Positions 1 to 12,700 of a stretch of 64,000 nt of DNA are shown here, piece by piece. This DNA comes from Pogonophryne albipinna (lineage: Eukaryota; Chordata; Actinopteri; Perciformes; Artedidraconidae). Location: positions 370,085-434,084 of the forward strand of contig JAPTMU010000109.1 of assembly GCA_028583405.1 (NCBI GenBank), in the 5' to 3' direction. Positions within the stretch are counted from its first letter, which is position 1. Every line of letters starts with the position of its first letter. A program made the translations under genes and the position numbers. Under the pieces are notes generated by a model. The model was not told the origin of the DNA. It did no database searches and saw nothing but the letters and a program-made list of their open reading frames with translations.

Positions 1-3000
1 GATAGTGTGATAGATAGTGTGATGGATAGTGTGATAGATAATGTGATAGATAGTGTGATAGATAGTGTGATAGATAATGTGATAGATAGTGTGATAGATA
101 GTGTGATGGATAGTGTGATAGATAGTGTGATAGATAGTGTGATGGATAGTGTGATAGATAGATAGTGTGATAGATAGTGTGATGGATAGTGTGATGGATA
201 GTGTGATGGATAGTGTGATGGATAGATAGTGTGATAGATAGTGTGATAGATAGATAGTGTGATAGATAGTGTGATGGAGAGTGTGATGGAGAGTGTGATG
301 GATAGTGTGATGGATAGTGTGATGGATAGTGTGATAGATAGATAGTGTGATTGATAGTGTGATGGATAGTGTGATGGATAGTGTGATGGATAGTGTGATA
401 GATAGTGTGATAGATAGTGTGATAGATAGATAGTGTGATAGATAGTGTGATGGATAGTGTGATGGATAGTGTGATGGATAGATAGTGTGATAGATAGATA
501 GTGTGATAGATAGTGTGATGGATAGTGTGATAGATAGTGTGATGGATAGTGTGATGGATAGTGTGATGGATAGATAGTGTGATAGATAGTGTGATAGATA
601 GATAGTGTGATAGATAGTGTGATGGATAGTGTGATAGATAGTGTGATAGATAGTGTGATGGATAGTGTGATGGATAGTGTGATGGATAGTGTGATGGATA
701 GTGTGATAGATAGATAGTGTGATAGATAGTGTGATGGATAGTGTGATGGATAGTGTGATGGATAGATAGTGTGATAGATAGTGTGATAGATAGATAGTGT
801 GATAGATAGTGTGATGGATAGTGTGATAGATAGTGTGATAGATAGTGTGATGGATAGTGTGATGGATAGTGTGATGGATAGATAGTGTGATGGATAGATA
901 GTGTGATAGATAGTGTGATAGATAGATAGTGTGATGGATAGTGTGATGGATAGTGTGATGGATAGTGTGATAGATAGATAGTGTGATGGATAGTGTGATG
1001 GATAGTGTGATAGATAGTGTGATGGATAGTGTGATAGATAATGTGATAGATAGTGTGATGGATAGTGTGATAGTGTGATGGATAGTGTGATGGATAGTGT
1101 GATAGATAGTGTGATAGATAGTGTGATAGTGTGATGGATAGTGTGATAGATAGTGTGATAGATAGTGTGATAGATAGTGTGATAGTGTGATGGATAGTGT
1201 GATGGATAGTGTGATGGATAGTGTGATAGATAGTGTGATAGATAATGTGATGGATAGTGTGATGGATAGTGTGATAGATAGTGTGATAGATAGTGTGATG
1301 GATAGTGTGATAGATAGTGTGATAGATAGTGTGATAGATAGTGTGATAGTGTGATGGATAGTGTGATGGATAGTGTGATAGTGTGATGGATAGTGTGATA
1401 GATAGTGTGATGGATAGTGTGATGGATAGTGTGATGGTGTGATAGATAGTGTGATAGATAGTGTGATAGATAGTGTGATAGTGTGATGGATAGTGTGATA
1501 GATAGTGTGATAGATAGTGTGATGGATAGTGTGATGGATAGTGTGATAGTGTGATGGATAGTGTGATAGATAGTGTGATAGATAGTGTGATAGTGTGATG
1601 GATAGTGTGATGGATAGTGTGATAGATAGTGTGATGGATAGTGTGATAGATAGTGTGATGGATAGTGTGATAGATAGTGTGATAGATAGTGTGATGGATA
1701 GTGTGATAGATAGTGTGATGGATAGTGTGATAGATAGTGTGATAGATAGATAGTGTGATAGATAGTGTGATGGATAGTGTGATAGATAGTGTGATGGATA
1801 GTGTGATGGATAGTGTGATGGATAGTGTGATAGATAGATAGTGTGATAGATAGTGTGATGGATAGTGTGATAGATAGATAGTGTGATAGATAGTGTGATG
1901 GATAGTGTGATGGATAGTGTGATGGATAGATAGTGTGATAGATAGTGTGATAGATAGATAGTGTGATAGATAGTGTGATGGATAGTGTGATAGATAGTGT
2001 GATGGATAGTGTGATAGATAGTGTGATAGATAGTGTGATAGATAGATAGTGTGATAGATAGTGTGATGGATAGTGTGATGGATAGTGTGATGGATAGTGT
2101 GATAGATAGATAGTGTGATGGATAGTGTGATGGATAGTGTGATAGATAGTGTGATAGATAATGTGATAGATAGTGTGATAGATAGTGTGATAGATAGTGT
2201 GATGGATAGTGTGATAGATAGTGTGATAGATAGTGTGATAGATAGTGTGATAGTGTGATAGATAGTGTGATAGATAATGTGATAGATAATGTGATAGATA
2301 GTGTGATAGATAGTGTGATGGATAGTGTGATGGATAGTGTGATGGATAGTGTGATGGATAGTGTGATAGTGTGATGGATAGTGTGATAGATAGTGTGATA
2401 GATAGTGTGATGGATAGTGTGATAGATAGTGTGATAGTGTGATGGATAGTGTGATGGATAGTGTGATAGATAGTGTGATAGATAGTGTGATAGATAGTGT
2501 GATAGATAATGTGATAGATAGTGTGATAGATAGTGTGATGGATAGTGTGATAGATAGTGTGATAGTGTGATGGATAGTGTGATAGATAGTGTGATGGATA
2601 GTGTGATGGATAGTGTGATAGATAGTGTGATAGATAGTGTGATGGATAGTGTGATAGATAATGTGATAGATAGTGTGATGGATAGTGTGATAGTGTGATG
2701 GATAGTGTGATGGATAGTGTGATAGATAGTGTGATAGAGTGATGGATAGTGTGATAGATAGTGTGATAGATAGTGTGATAGATAGTGTGATAGTGTGATA
2801 GTGTGATGGATAGTGTGATGGATAGTGTGATGGATAGTGTGATAGATAGTGTGATAGATAATGTGATAGATAGTGTGATAGATAAGTGTGATGGATAGTG
2901 TGATGGATAGTGTGATAGATAATGTGATAGATAGTGTGATAGATAGTGTGATAGATAGTGTGATAGTGTGATGGATAGTGTGATAGATAGTGTGATAGAT

Positions 3001-4489
3001 AGTGTGATGGATAGTGTGATAGATAATGTGATAGATAGTGTGATAGATAGTGTGATAGATAGTGTGATAGATAATGTGATAGATAGTGTGATAGATAGTG
3101 TGATGGATAGTGTGATAGATAGTGTGATAGATAGTGTGATGGATAGTGTGATAGATAGATAGTGTGATAGATAGTGTGATGGATAGTGTGATGGATAGTG
3201 TGATGGATAGATAGTGTGATGGATAGTGTGATAGATAGATAGTGTGATGGATAGTGTGATGGATAGTGTGATGGATAGTGTGATGGATAGATAGTGTGAT
3301 AGATAGTGTGATAGATAGATAGTGTGATAGATAGTGTGATGGATAGTGTGATGGATAGTGTGATGGATAGTGTGATAGATAGATAGTGTGATAGATAGTG
3401 TGATGGATAGTGTGATGGATAGTGTGATGGATAGTGTGATGGATAGATAGTGTGATAGATAGTGTGATAGATAGATAGTGTGATGGATAGTGTGATAGAT
3501 AGTGTGATAGATAGTGTGATGGATAGTGTGATGGATAGTGTGATGGATAGATAGTGTGATGGATAGATAGTGTGATAGATAGTGTGATAGATAGATAGTG
3601 TGATAGATAGTGTGATGGATAGTGTGATGGATAGTGTGATGGATAGTGTGATAGATAGATAGTGTGATGGATAGTGTGATGGATAGTGTGATAGATAGTG
3701 TGATAGATAATGTGATAGATAGTGTGATAGATAGTGTGATGGATAGTGTGATAGATAGTGTGATAGATAGTGTGATAGATAGTGTGATAGTGTGATGGAT
3801 AGTGTGATGGATAGTGTGATAGTGTGATAGTGTGATGGATAGTGTGATAGATAGTGTGATGGATAGTGTGATGGATAGTGTGACAGTGTGATAGATAGAT
3901 AGTGTGATAGATAGTGTGATGGATAGTGTGATGGAGAGTGTGATGGATAGTGTGATGGATAGTGTGATGGATAGTGTGATAGATAGATAGTGTGATTGAT
4001 AGTGTGATGGATAGTGTGATGGATAGTGTGATGGATAGTGTGATAGATAGTGTGATAGATAGTGTGATGGATAGTGTGATAGATAATGTGATAGATAGTG
4101 TGATGGATAGTGTGATAGATAGTGTGATAGATAGTGTGATGGATAGTGTGATAGATAGTGTGATAGATAGTGTGATGGATAGTGTGATAGATAGTGTGAT
4201 AGATAGTGTGATAGATAGATAGTGTGATTGATAGTGTGATGGATAGTGTGATGGATAGTGTGATGGATAGTGTGATAGATAGATAGTGTGATAGATAGTG
4301 TGATAGATAGTGTGATAGATAGTGTGATGGATAGTGTGATGGATAGATAGTGTGATAGATAGATAGTGTGTTAGATAGTGTGATAGATAGCGTGATAGAT
4401 AGCGTGATTGATAGTGTGATAGATAGTGTGATAGATAGTGTGATAGATAGTGTGATTGATAGTGTGATAGATAGTGTGATAGATAGTGT
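1..4489. repeat. 12-bp minisatellite (GATAGTGTGATR) in an LRRFIP-type intron
   Basis: About 370 copies of a 12-bp unit, gatagtgtgata or gatagtgtgatg, with occasional 4-bp insertions (extra gata) and 4-bp losses. It begins before the window and ends about 10 bp from the splice donor of the minus-strand LRRFIP-type exon. Because 12 is a multiple of three, runs such as MDSVIDSVID stay open; these are repeat artefacts, not genes. No other content is visible here. Confidence 0.97.
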
Positions 4490-4499
4490 GCACACTGAC

Positions 4500-4592
4500 C
4501 GTCAGCAGCGCCTCGGAGCGTCTCAGAGCCTCCTCTCTCTCTCTGAACTGGAACTGAAGAACAGAGACAGCCTGCCGCTGCCTCTCCAGCTC
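4500..4592 (-). CDS. lrrfip1: LRRFIP1/2-type coiled-coil exon (downstream of the two visible)
   Basis: A 31-codon phase-0 exon reading ELERQRQAVSVLQFQF followed by REREEALRRSEALLT. It is preceded by acceptor ttcag and followed by donor gtcagt. The VLQFQF core and the heptad pattern match the coiled coil of LRRFIP1, a Flightless-I-interacting protein implicated in nucleic-acid sensing and transcriptional repression; LRRFIP2 is the alternative, and VLQFQF favours LRRFIP1. It joins in frame to the exon at 4691-4861. The 12-bp array begins immediately beyond its donor. The rest of the gene lies outside the window or in the gap. Confidence 0.8.
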
Positions 4593-4690
4593 CTGAACAC
4601 AACACGGAGATAAACAACAACAACAACAACAACAACTGCTCATCCTCTCCTCCCACAGCTCCTCCTCATTAACAACAACAATAACAACAC
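4593..4690 (-). other. Short LRRFIP-type intron with a duplicated piece of exon end
   Basis: The 98-bp intron between the two LRRFIP-type exons is CAA/TTG-rich. At 4637-4671 it carries a second copy of the 3' end of the upstream exon (GAGGAGCTGTGGGAGGAG), so part of EEELWEE is present twice. Only the copy at 4691 onward is followed by a usable donor (AAG|gtgttg) that keeps the family spacing. Confidence 0.6.
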
Positions 4691-4861
4691 CTTGTTGTTG
4701 TCCTGTCTCCTCCTCTTCTCCTCCCACAGCTCCTCCTCCATGTCGCTCAGCTCCTCCTTCAGATTCTCCACCTGGAACATCATGGAGGTTTTCTGGTTGT
4801 GGAGCTGAGCGTTGGAGACCATGGCCTTCCTGTAGCGCTCCTCCACCTCCTGCAGGGAGTC
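4691..4861 (-). CDS. lrrfip1: LRRFIP1/2-type coiled-coil exon (upstream of the two visible)
   Basis: A 57-codon phase-0 exon starting DSLQEVEERYRKAMVSNAQL and ending EEKRRRQDNNK. EVEERYRKAMVSNAQL is a near-invariant signature of LRRFIP family proteins, and the distance from it to the VLQFQF of the next exon equals that in the family, which supports the splice model. The acceptor is gtgtag and the donor gtgttg. The first 31 exon bases plus the acceptor are repeated in tandem just upstream (4862-5500), giving several decoy acceptors. Upstream exons are lost in the gap. Confidence 0.85.
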
Positions 4862-5500
4862 CTACACAACAACAACAACAACAACATTATGATGACTGTA
4901 GCGCTCCTCCACCTCCTGCAGGGAGTCCTACACAACAACAACAACAACAACATTATGATGACTGTAGCGCTCCTCCACCTCCTGCAGGGAGTCCTACACA
5001 ACAACAACAACATTATGATGACTGTAGCGCTCCTCCACCTCCTGCAGGGAGTCCTACACAACAACACAACAACAACATTATGATGACTGTAGCGCTCCTC
5101 CACCTCCTGCAGGGAGTCCTACACAACAACAACAACAACATTATGATGACTGTAGCGCTCCTCCACCTCCTGCAGGGAGTCCTACGCAACAACAACAACA
5201 ACAACATTATGATGACTGTAGCGCTCCTCCACCTCCTGCAGGGAGTCCTACACAACAACAACAACAACAACATTATGATGACTGTAGCGCTCCTCCACCT
5301 CCTGCAGGGAGTCCTACACAACAACAACAACAACAACAACATTATGATGACTGTAGCGCTCCTCCACCTCCTGCAGGGAGTCCTACACAACAACAACAAC
5401 AACATTATGATGACTGTAGCGCTCCTCCACCTCCTGCAGGGAGTCCTACACCAACAACAACAACAACATTATGATGACTGTAGCGCTCCTCCACCTCCTG
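4862..5500. repeat. 60-69-bp VNTR made of the LRRFIP exon's 5' end and acceptor
   Basis: About ten units, each with 31 bases of the LRRFIP exon (GACTCCCTGCAGGAGGTGG onward on the minus strand), its tag acceptor, a variable (TTG)n tract and tcatcataatg. Unit length varies with the number of CAA/TTG triplets. The array runs into the assembly gap, so its true size is unknown. Open frames across it and across the Ns are artefacts. Confidence 0.93.
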
Positions 5501-6500
5501 NNNNNNNNNNNNNNNNNNNNNNNNNNNNNNNNNNNNNNNNNNNNNNNNNNNNNNNNNNNNNNNNNNNNNNNNNNNNNNNNNNNNNNNNNNNNNNNNNNNN
5601 NNNNNNNNNNNNNNNNNNNNNNNNNNNNNNNNNNNNNNNNNNNNNNNNNNNNNNNNNNNNNNNNNNNNNNNNNNNNNNNNNNNNNNNNNNNNNNNNNNNN
5701 NNNNNNNNNNNNNNNNNNNNNNNNNNNNNNNNNNNNNNNNNNNNNNNNNNNNNNNNNNNNNNNNNNNNNNNNNNNNNNNNNNNNNNNNNNNNNNNNNNNN
5801 NNNNNNNNNNNNNNNNNNNNNNNNNNNNNNNNNNNNNNNNNNNNNNNNNNNNNNNNNNNNNNNNNNNNNNNNNNNNNNNNNNNNNNNNNNNNNNNNNNNN
5901 NNNNNNNNNNNNNNNNNNNNNNNNNNNNNNNNNNNNNNNNNNNNNNNNNNNNNNNNNNNNNNNNNNNNNNNNNNNNNNNNNNNNNNNNNNNNNNNNNNNN
6001 NNNNNNNNNNNNNNNNNNNNNNNNNNNNNNNNNNNNNNNNNNNNNNNNNNNNNNNNNNNNNNNNNNNNNNNNNNNNNNNNNNNNNNNNNNNNNNNNNNNN
6101 NNNNNNNNNNNNNNNNNNNNNNNNNNNNNNNNNNNNNNNNNNNNNNNNNNNNNNNNNNNNNNNNNNNNNNNNNNNNNNNNNNNNNNNNNNNNNNNNNNNN
6201 NNNNNNNNNNNNNNNNNNNNNNNNNNNNNNNNNNNNNNNNNNNNNNNNNNNNNNNNNNNNNNNNNNNNNNNNNNNNNNNNNNNNNNNNNNNNNNNNNNNN
6301 NNNNNNNNNNNNNNNNNNNNNNNNNNNNNNNNNNNNNNNNNNNNNNNNNNNNNNNNNNNNNNNNNNNNNNNNNNNNNNNNNNNNNNNNNNNNNNNNNNNN
6401 NNNNNNNNNNNNNNNNNNNNNNNNNNNNNNNNNNNNNNNNNNNNNNNNNNNNNNNNNNNNNNNNNNNNNNNNNNNNNNNNNNNNNNNNNNNNNNNNNNNN
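5501..6500. other. Assembly gap (1,000 N)
   Basis: A run of exactly 1,000 Ns, probably a placeholder of arbitrary size. It lies inside or beside the exon-edge VNTR and separates the LRRFIP-type gene from the end of FTCD, so the linkage of these two genes rests on scaffolding. Confidence 0.99.
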
Positions 6501-6522
6501 AACATATAATGATTTATAACTT

Positions 6523-6528
6523 TTTATT
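6523..6528 (-). terminator. ftcd: Poly(A) signal AATAAA for FTCD
   Basis: On the minus strand AATAAA lies about 92 bases after the FTCD stop codon, inside the unique sequence between the gap and the last exon. Position and orientation fit a short 3' UTR. No downstream element can be checked because the gap starts about 20 bases further on. Confidence 0.5.
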
Positions 6529-6619
6529 GATATGAAACATTCTCTGATTCCTTTCATTATTTAGATAAAAGAGTGACGGCCCCTCGCTCTCAGGTGAGGA
6601 GGAAGAAGAGGAAGTGACA

Positions 6620-6703
6620 TCACTTCCTGTCCTCGGCAGCGAGCAGCACGGCGGCGGCGCTTTCTGTAGCTTCCGTTAGCATCGCCGCGGCGCGCCTCTC
6701 CGT
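6620..6703 (-). CDS. ftcd: FTCD exon 14 (stop codon)
   Basis: Reads [20 protein letters not shown] then LAAEDRK and TGA, after acceptor ttccag. Phase and length match the short C-terminal tail of FTCD (an A/S-rich helix with LL.EA). It was found by looking for the missing tail beyond the array. It has no long open frame of its own and would be missed by ORF-based annotation. Confidence 0.82.
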   Translation of the reverse strand, partial: TERRAAAMLTEATESAAAVLLAAEDRK

Positions 6704-9700
6704 CTGGAAACAGTTTCAATCAACTTTATTCAAACAGGTCTATTGAATGACCTGAATTCAAACAGGTCTATTGAATGACCTGAATTCAAACAGGTCTATT
6801 GAATGACCTGAATTCAGACAGGTCTATTGAATGACCTGAATTCAGACAGGTCTATTGAATGACCTGAATTCAAACAGGTCTATTGAATGACCTGAATTCA
6901 AACAGGTCTATTGAATGACCTGAATTCAGACAGGTCTATTGAATGACCTGAATTCAGACAGGTCTATTGAATGACCTGAATTCAGACAGGTCTATTGAAT
7001 GACCTGAATTCAGACAGGTCTATGGAATGACCTGAATTCAGACAGGTCTATTGAATGACCTGAATTCAGACAGGTCTATCGAATGACCTGAATTCAGACA
7101 GGTCTATCGAATTACCTGAATTCAGACAGGTCTATCGAATGACCTGAATTCAGACAGGTCTATCGAATGACCTGAATTCAGACAGGTCTATCGAATGACC
7201 TGAATTCAGACAGGTCTATTGAATGACCTGAATTCAAACAGGTCTATCGAATGACCTGAATTCAGACAGGTCTATCGAATGACCTGAATTCAAACAGGTC
7301 TATCGAATGACCTGAATTCAGACAGGTCTATCGAATGAACTGAATTCAGACAGGTCTATTGAATGACCTGAATTCAGACAGGTCTATTGAATGACCTGAA
7401 TTCAGACAGGTCTATTGAATGACCTGAATTCAGACAGGTCTATTGAATGACCTGAATTCAGACAGGTCTATCGAATGACCTGAATTCAGACAGGTCTATT
7501 GAATGACCTGAATTCAGACAGGTCTATTGAATGACCTGAATTCAGACAGGTCTATTGAATGACCTGAATTCAGACAGGTCTATTGAATGACCTGAATTCA
7601 GACAGGTCTATCGAATGACCTGAATTCAAACAGGTCTATCGAATGACCTGAATTCAGACAGGTCTATTGAATGACCTGAATTCAAACAGGTCTATCGAAT
7701 GACCTGAATTCAGACAGGTCTATCGAATGACCTGAATTCAGACAGGTCTATCGAATGAACTGAATTCAGACAGGTCTATTGAATGACCTGAATTCAGACA
7801 GGTCTATTGAATGACCTGAATTCAGACAGGTCTATCGAATGACCTGAATTCAGACAGGTCTATCGAATGACCTGAATTCAGACAGGTCTATCGAATGACC
7901 TGAATTCAAACAGGTCTATTGAATGACCTGAATTCAAACAGGTCTATTGAATGACCTGAATTCAAACAGGTCTATTGAATGACCTGAATTCAGACAGGTC
8001 TATTGAATGACCTGAATTCAGACAGGTCTATTGAATGACCTGAATTCAAACAGGTCTATTGAATGACCTGAATTCAAACAGGTCTATTGAATGACCTGAA
8101 TTCAGACAGGTCTATTGAATGACCTGAATTCAGACAGGTCTATTGAATTACCTGAATTCAGACAGGTCTATTGAATGACCTGAATTCAGACAGGTCTATG
8201 GAATGACCTGAATTCAGACAGGTCTATTGAATGACCTGAATTCAGACAGGTCTATCGAATGACCTGAATTCAGACAGGTCTATCGAATTACCTGAATTCA
8301 GACAGGTCTATCGAATGACCTGAATTCAGACAGGTCTATCGAATGACCTGAATTCAGACAGGTCTATCGAATGACCTGAATTCAGACAGGTCTATTGAAT
8401 GACCTGAATTCAAACAGGTCTATCGAATGACCTGAATTCAGACAGGTCTATCGAATGACCTGAATTCAAACAGGTCTATCGAATGACCTGAATTCAGACA
8501 GGTCTATCGAATGAACTGAATTCAGACAGGTCTATTGAATGACCTGAATTCAGACAGGTCTATTGAATGACCTGAATTCAGACAGGTCTATTGAATGACC
8601 TGAATTCAGACAGGTCTATTGAATGACCTGAATTCAGACAGGTCTATCGAATGACCTGAATTCAGACAGGTCTATTGAATGACCTGAATTCAGACAGGTC
8701 TATTGAATGACCTGAATTCAGACAGGTCTATTGAATGACCTGAATTCAGACAGGTCTATTGAATGACCTGAATTCAGACAGGTCTATCGAATGACCTGAA
8801 TTCAAACAGGTCTATCGAATGACCTGAATTCAGACAGGTCTATTGAATGACCTGAATTCAAACAGGTCTATCGAATGACCTGAATTCAGACAGGTCTATC
8901 GAATGACCTGAATTCAGACAGGTCTATCGAATGAACTGAATTCAGACAGGTCTATTGAATGACCTGAATTCAGACAGGTCTATTGAATGACCTGAATTCA
9001 GACAGGTCTATCGAATGACCTGAATTCAGACAGGTCTATCGAATGACCTGAATTCAGACAGGTCTATCGAATGACCTGAATTCAAACAGGTCTATTGAAT
9101 GACCTGAATTCAGACAGGTCTATTGAATGACCTGAATTCAAACAGGTCTATTGAATGACCTGAATTCAGACAAGTCTATTGAATGACCTGAATTCAGACA
9201 GGTCTATTGAATGACCTGAATTCAGTAAAGGTCTATTGAATGACCTGAATTCAAACAGGTCTATCGAATGACCTGAATTCAGACAGGTCTATTGAATGAA
9301 CTGAATTCAGACAGGTCTATTGAATTACCTGAATTCAGACAGGTCTATTGAATGACCTGAATTCAGACAGGTCTATTGAATGACCTGAATTCAGACAGGT
9401 CTATCGAATTACCTGAATTCAGACAGGTCTATCGAATGACCTGAATTCAGACAGGTCTATCGAATGACCTGAATTCAGACAGGTCTATCGAATGACCTGA
9501 ATTCAGACAGGTCTATCGAATGACCTGAATTCAGACAGGTCTATCGAATGACCTGAATTCAGACAGGTCTATCGAATGACCTGAATTCAAACAGGTCTAT
9601 CGAATGACCTGAATTCAGACAGGTCTATCGAATGACCTGAATTCAAACAGGTCTATCGAATGACCTGAATTCAGACAGGTCTATCGAATGACCTGAATTC

Positions 9701-12700
9701 AGACAGGTCTATCGAATGACCTGAATTCAGACAGGTCTATCGAATGACCTGAATTCAGACAGGTCTATCGAATGACCTGAATTCAAACAGGTCTATCGAA
9801 TGACCTGAATTCAGACAGGTCTATTGAATGACCTGAATTCAAACAGGTCTATTGAATGACCTGAATTCAGACAGGTCTATTGAATCACCTGAATTCAGAC
9901 AGGTCTATTGAATTAACTGAATTCAGACAGGTCTATTGAATGACCTGAATTCAGACAGGTCTATTGAATGACCTGAATTCAGACAGGTCTATCGAATGAC
10001 CTGAATTCAGACAGGTCTATCGAATGACCTGAATTCAAACAGGTCTATTGAATGACCTGAATTCAGACAGGTCTATTGAATGACCTGAATTCAAACAGGT
10101 CTATTGAATGACCTGAATTCAGACAAGTCTATTGAATGACCTGAATTCAGACAGGTCTATTGAATGACCTGAATTCAGTAAAGGTCTATTGAATGACCTG
10201 AATTCAACAGGTCTATCGAATGACCTGAATTCAGACAGGTCTATTGAATGAACTGAATTCAGACAGGTCTATTGAATTACCTGAATTCAGACAGGTCTAT
10301 TGAATGACCTGAATTCAGACAGGTCTATTGAATGACCTGAATTCAGACAGGTCTATTGAATGACCTGAATTCAGACAGGTCTATCGAATTACCTGAATTC
10401 AGACAGGTCTATCGAATGACCTGAATTCAGACAGGTCTATCGAATGACCTGAATTCAGACAGGTCTATCGAATGACCTGAATTCAGACAGGTCTATCGAA
10501 TGACCTGAATTCAGACAGGTCTATCGAATGACCTGAATTCAGACAGGTCTATCGAATGACCTGAATTCAAACAGGTCTATCGAATGACCTGAATTCAGAC
10601 AGGTCTATCGAATGACCTGAATTCAAACAGGTCTATCGAATGACCTGAATTCAGACAGGTCTATCGAATGACCTGAATTCAGACAGGTCTATCGAATGAC
10701 CTGAATTCAGACAGGTCTATCGAATGACCTGAATTCAGACAGGTCTATCGAATGACCTGAATTCAAACAGGTCTATCGAATGACCTGAATTCAGACAGGT
10801 CTATTGAATGACCTGAATTCAAACAGGTCTATTGAATGACCTGAATTCAGACAGGTCTATTGAATCACCTGAATTCAGACAGGTCTATTGAATTAACTGA
10901 ATTCAGACAGGTCTATTGAATCACCTGAATTCAGACAGGTCTATTGAATGACCTGAATTCAGACAGGTCTATTCGAATGACCTGAATTCAGACAGGTCTA
11001 TCGAATGACCTGAATTCAGACAGGTCTATCGAATGACCTGAATTCAGACAGGTCTATCGAATGACCTGAATTCAAACAGGTCTATTCGAATGACCTGAAT
11101 TCAGACAGGTCTATTGAATGACCTGAATTCAAGACAGGTCTATTGAATGACTGAATTCAGGACAGGTCTATTGAATCGACCTGAATTCAGACAGGTCTAT
11201 TGAATTAACTGAATTCAGACAGGTCTATTGAATCACCTGAATTCAGACAGGTCTATTGAATGACCTGAATTCAGACAGGTCTATTGAATGACCTGAATTC
11301 AGACAGGTCTATCGAATGACCTGAATTCAGGACAGGTCTATGAATGACCTGAATTCAGACAGGTCTATCGAATGACCTGAATTCAAACAGGTCTATTGAA
11401 TGACCTGAATTCAGACAGGTCTATCGAATGACCTGAATTCAGGACAGGTCTATCGAATGACCTGAATTCAGACAGGTCTATCGAATGACCTGAATTCAGA
11501 CATGGTCTATCGAATGACCTGAATTCAGACAGGTCTATTCGAATGACCTGAATTCAGACAGGTCTATCGAATGACCTGAATTTCAAACAGGTCTATTGAA
11601 TGACCTGAATTCAGACAGGTCTATTGAATGACCTGAATTCAGACAGGTCTATTGAATGACCTGAATTCAGACAGTCTATGAATGACCTGAATTCAGACAG
11701 GTCTATTGAATGACCTGAATTCAGTACAGGTCTATTGAATGACCTGAATTCAGACAGGTCTATCGAATGACCTGAATTCAGACAGGTCTATTCGAATGAC
11801 CTGAATTCAGACAGGTCTATTGAATGACCTGAATTCAGACAGGTCTATTGAATGACCTGAATTCAGACAGGTCTATTGAATGACCTGAATTCAGACAGGT
11901 CTATTGAATGACCTGAATTCAGACAGGTCTATCGAATGACCTGAATTCAGACAGGTCTATCGAATGACCTGAATTCAGACAGGTCTATCGAATGACCTGA
12001 ATTCAGACAGGTCTACGAATGACTCTGAATTCAGACAGGTCTATCGAATGACCTGAATTCAGACAGGTCTATTGAATGACCTGAATTCAGTAAAGGTCTA
12101 TTGAATGACCTGAATTCAAAACAGGTCTATCGAATTGACTGAATTCAGACAGGTCTATTGAATGACCTGTAATTCAGACAGGTCCTATTGAATTACCTGA
12201 ATTCAGACAGGTCCTATTGAATGACCTGAATTCAGACAGGTCTATCGAATGACCTGAATTCAGACAGGTCTATCGAATGACCTGAATTCAGACAGGTCTA
12301 TCGAATGACCTGAATTCAGGACAGGTCTATCGAATGACATGAATTCAGACAGGTCTATCGAATGACCTTTAATTCAGACAGGTCTATCGAATGACCTGAA
12401 TTCAAACAGGTCTATCGAATGACCTGAATTCAGACAGGTCTATCGAATGACCTGAATTCAAACAGGTCTATTGAATGACCTGAATTCAGACAGGTCTATC
12501 GAATGACCTGAATTCAGACAGGTCTATCGAATGACCTGAATTCAGACAGGTCTATTGAATGACCTGAATTCAGACAGGTCTATTCGAATGACCTGAATTC
12601 AAACAGGTCTATTGAATGACCTGAATTCAGACAGGTCTATTCGAATGACCTGAATTCAAGACAGGTCTATTGAATGACCTGAATTCAGACAGGTCTATTG

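Noticed and set aside
5080..6557. Open frames running through the assembly gap
   Set aside because: They consist mostly of unknown residues over Ns and VNTR sequence on either side.
6560..6598. Plus-strand exon between ttatttag and gtgagg
   Set aside because: It has an acceptor-like start and donor-like end but an in-frame TGA and no partner exon; the minus-strand FTCD tail next to it explains the locus better.
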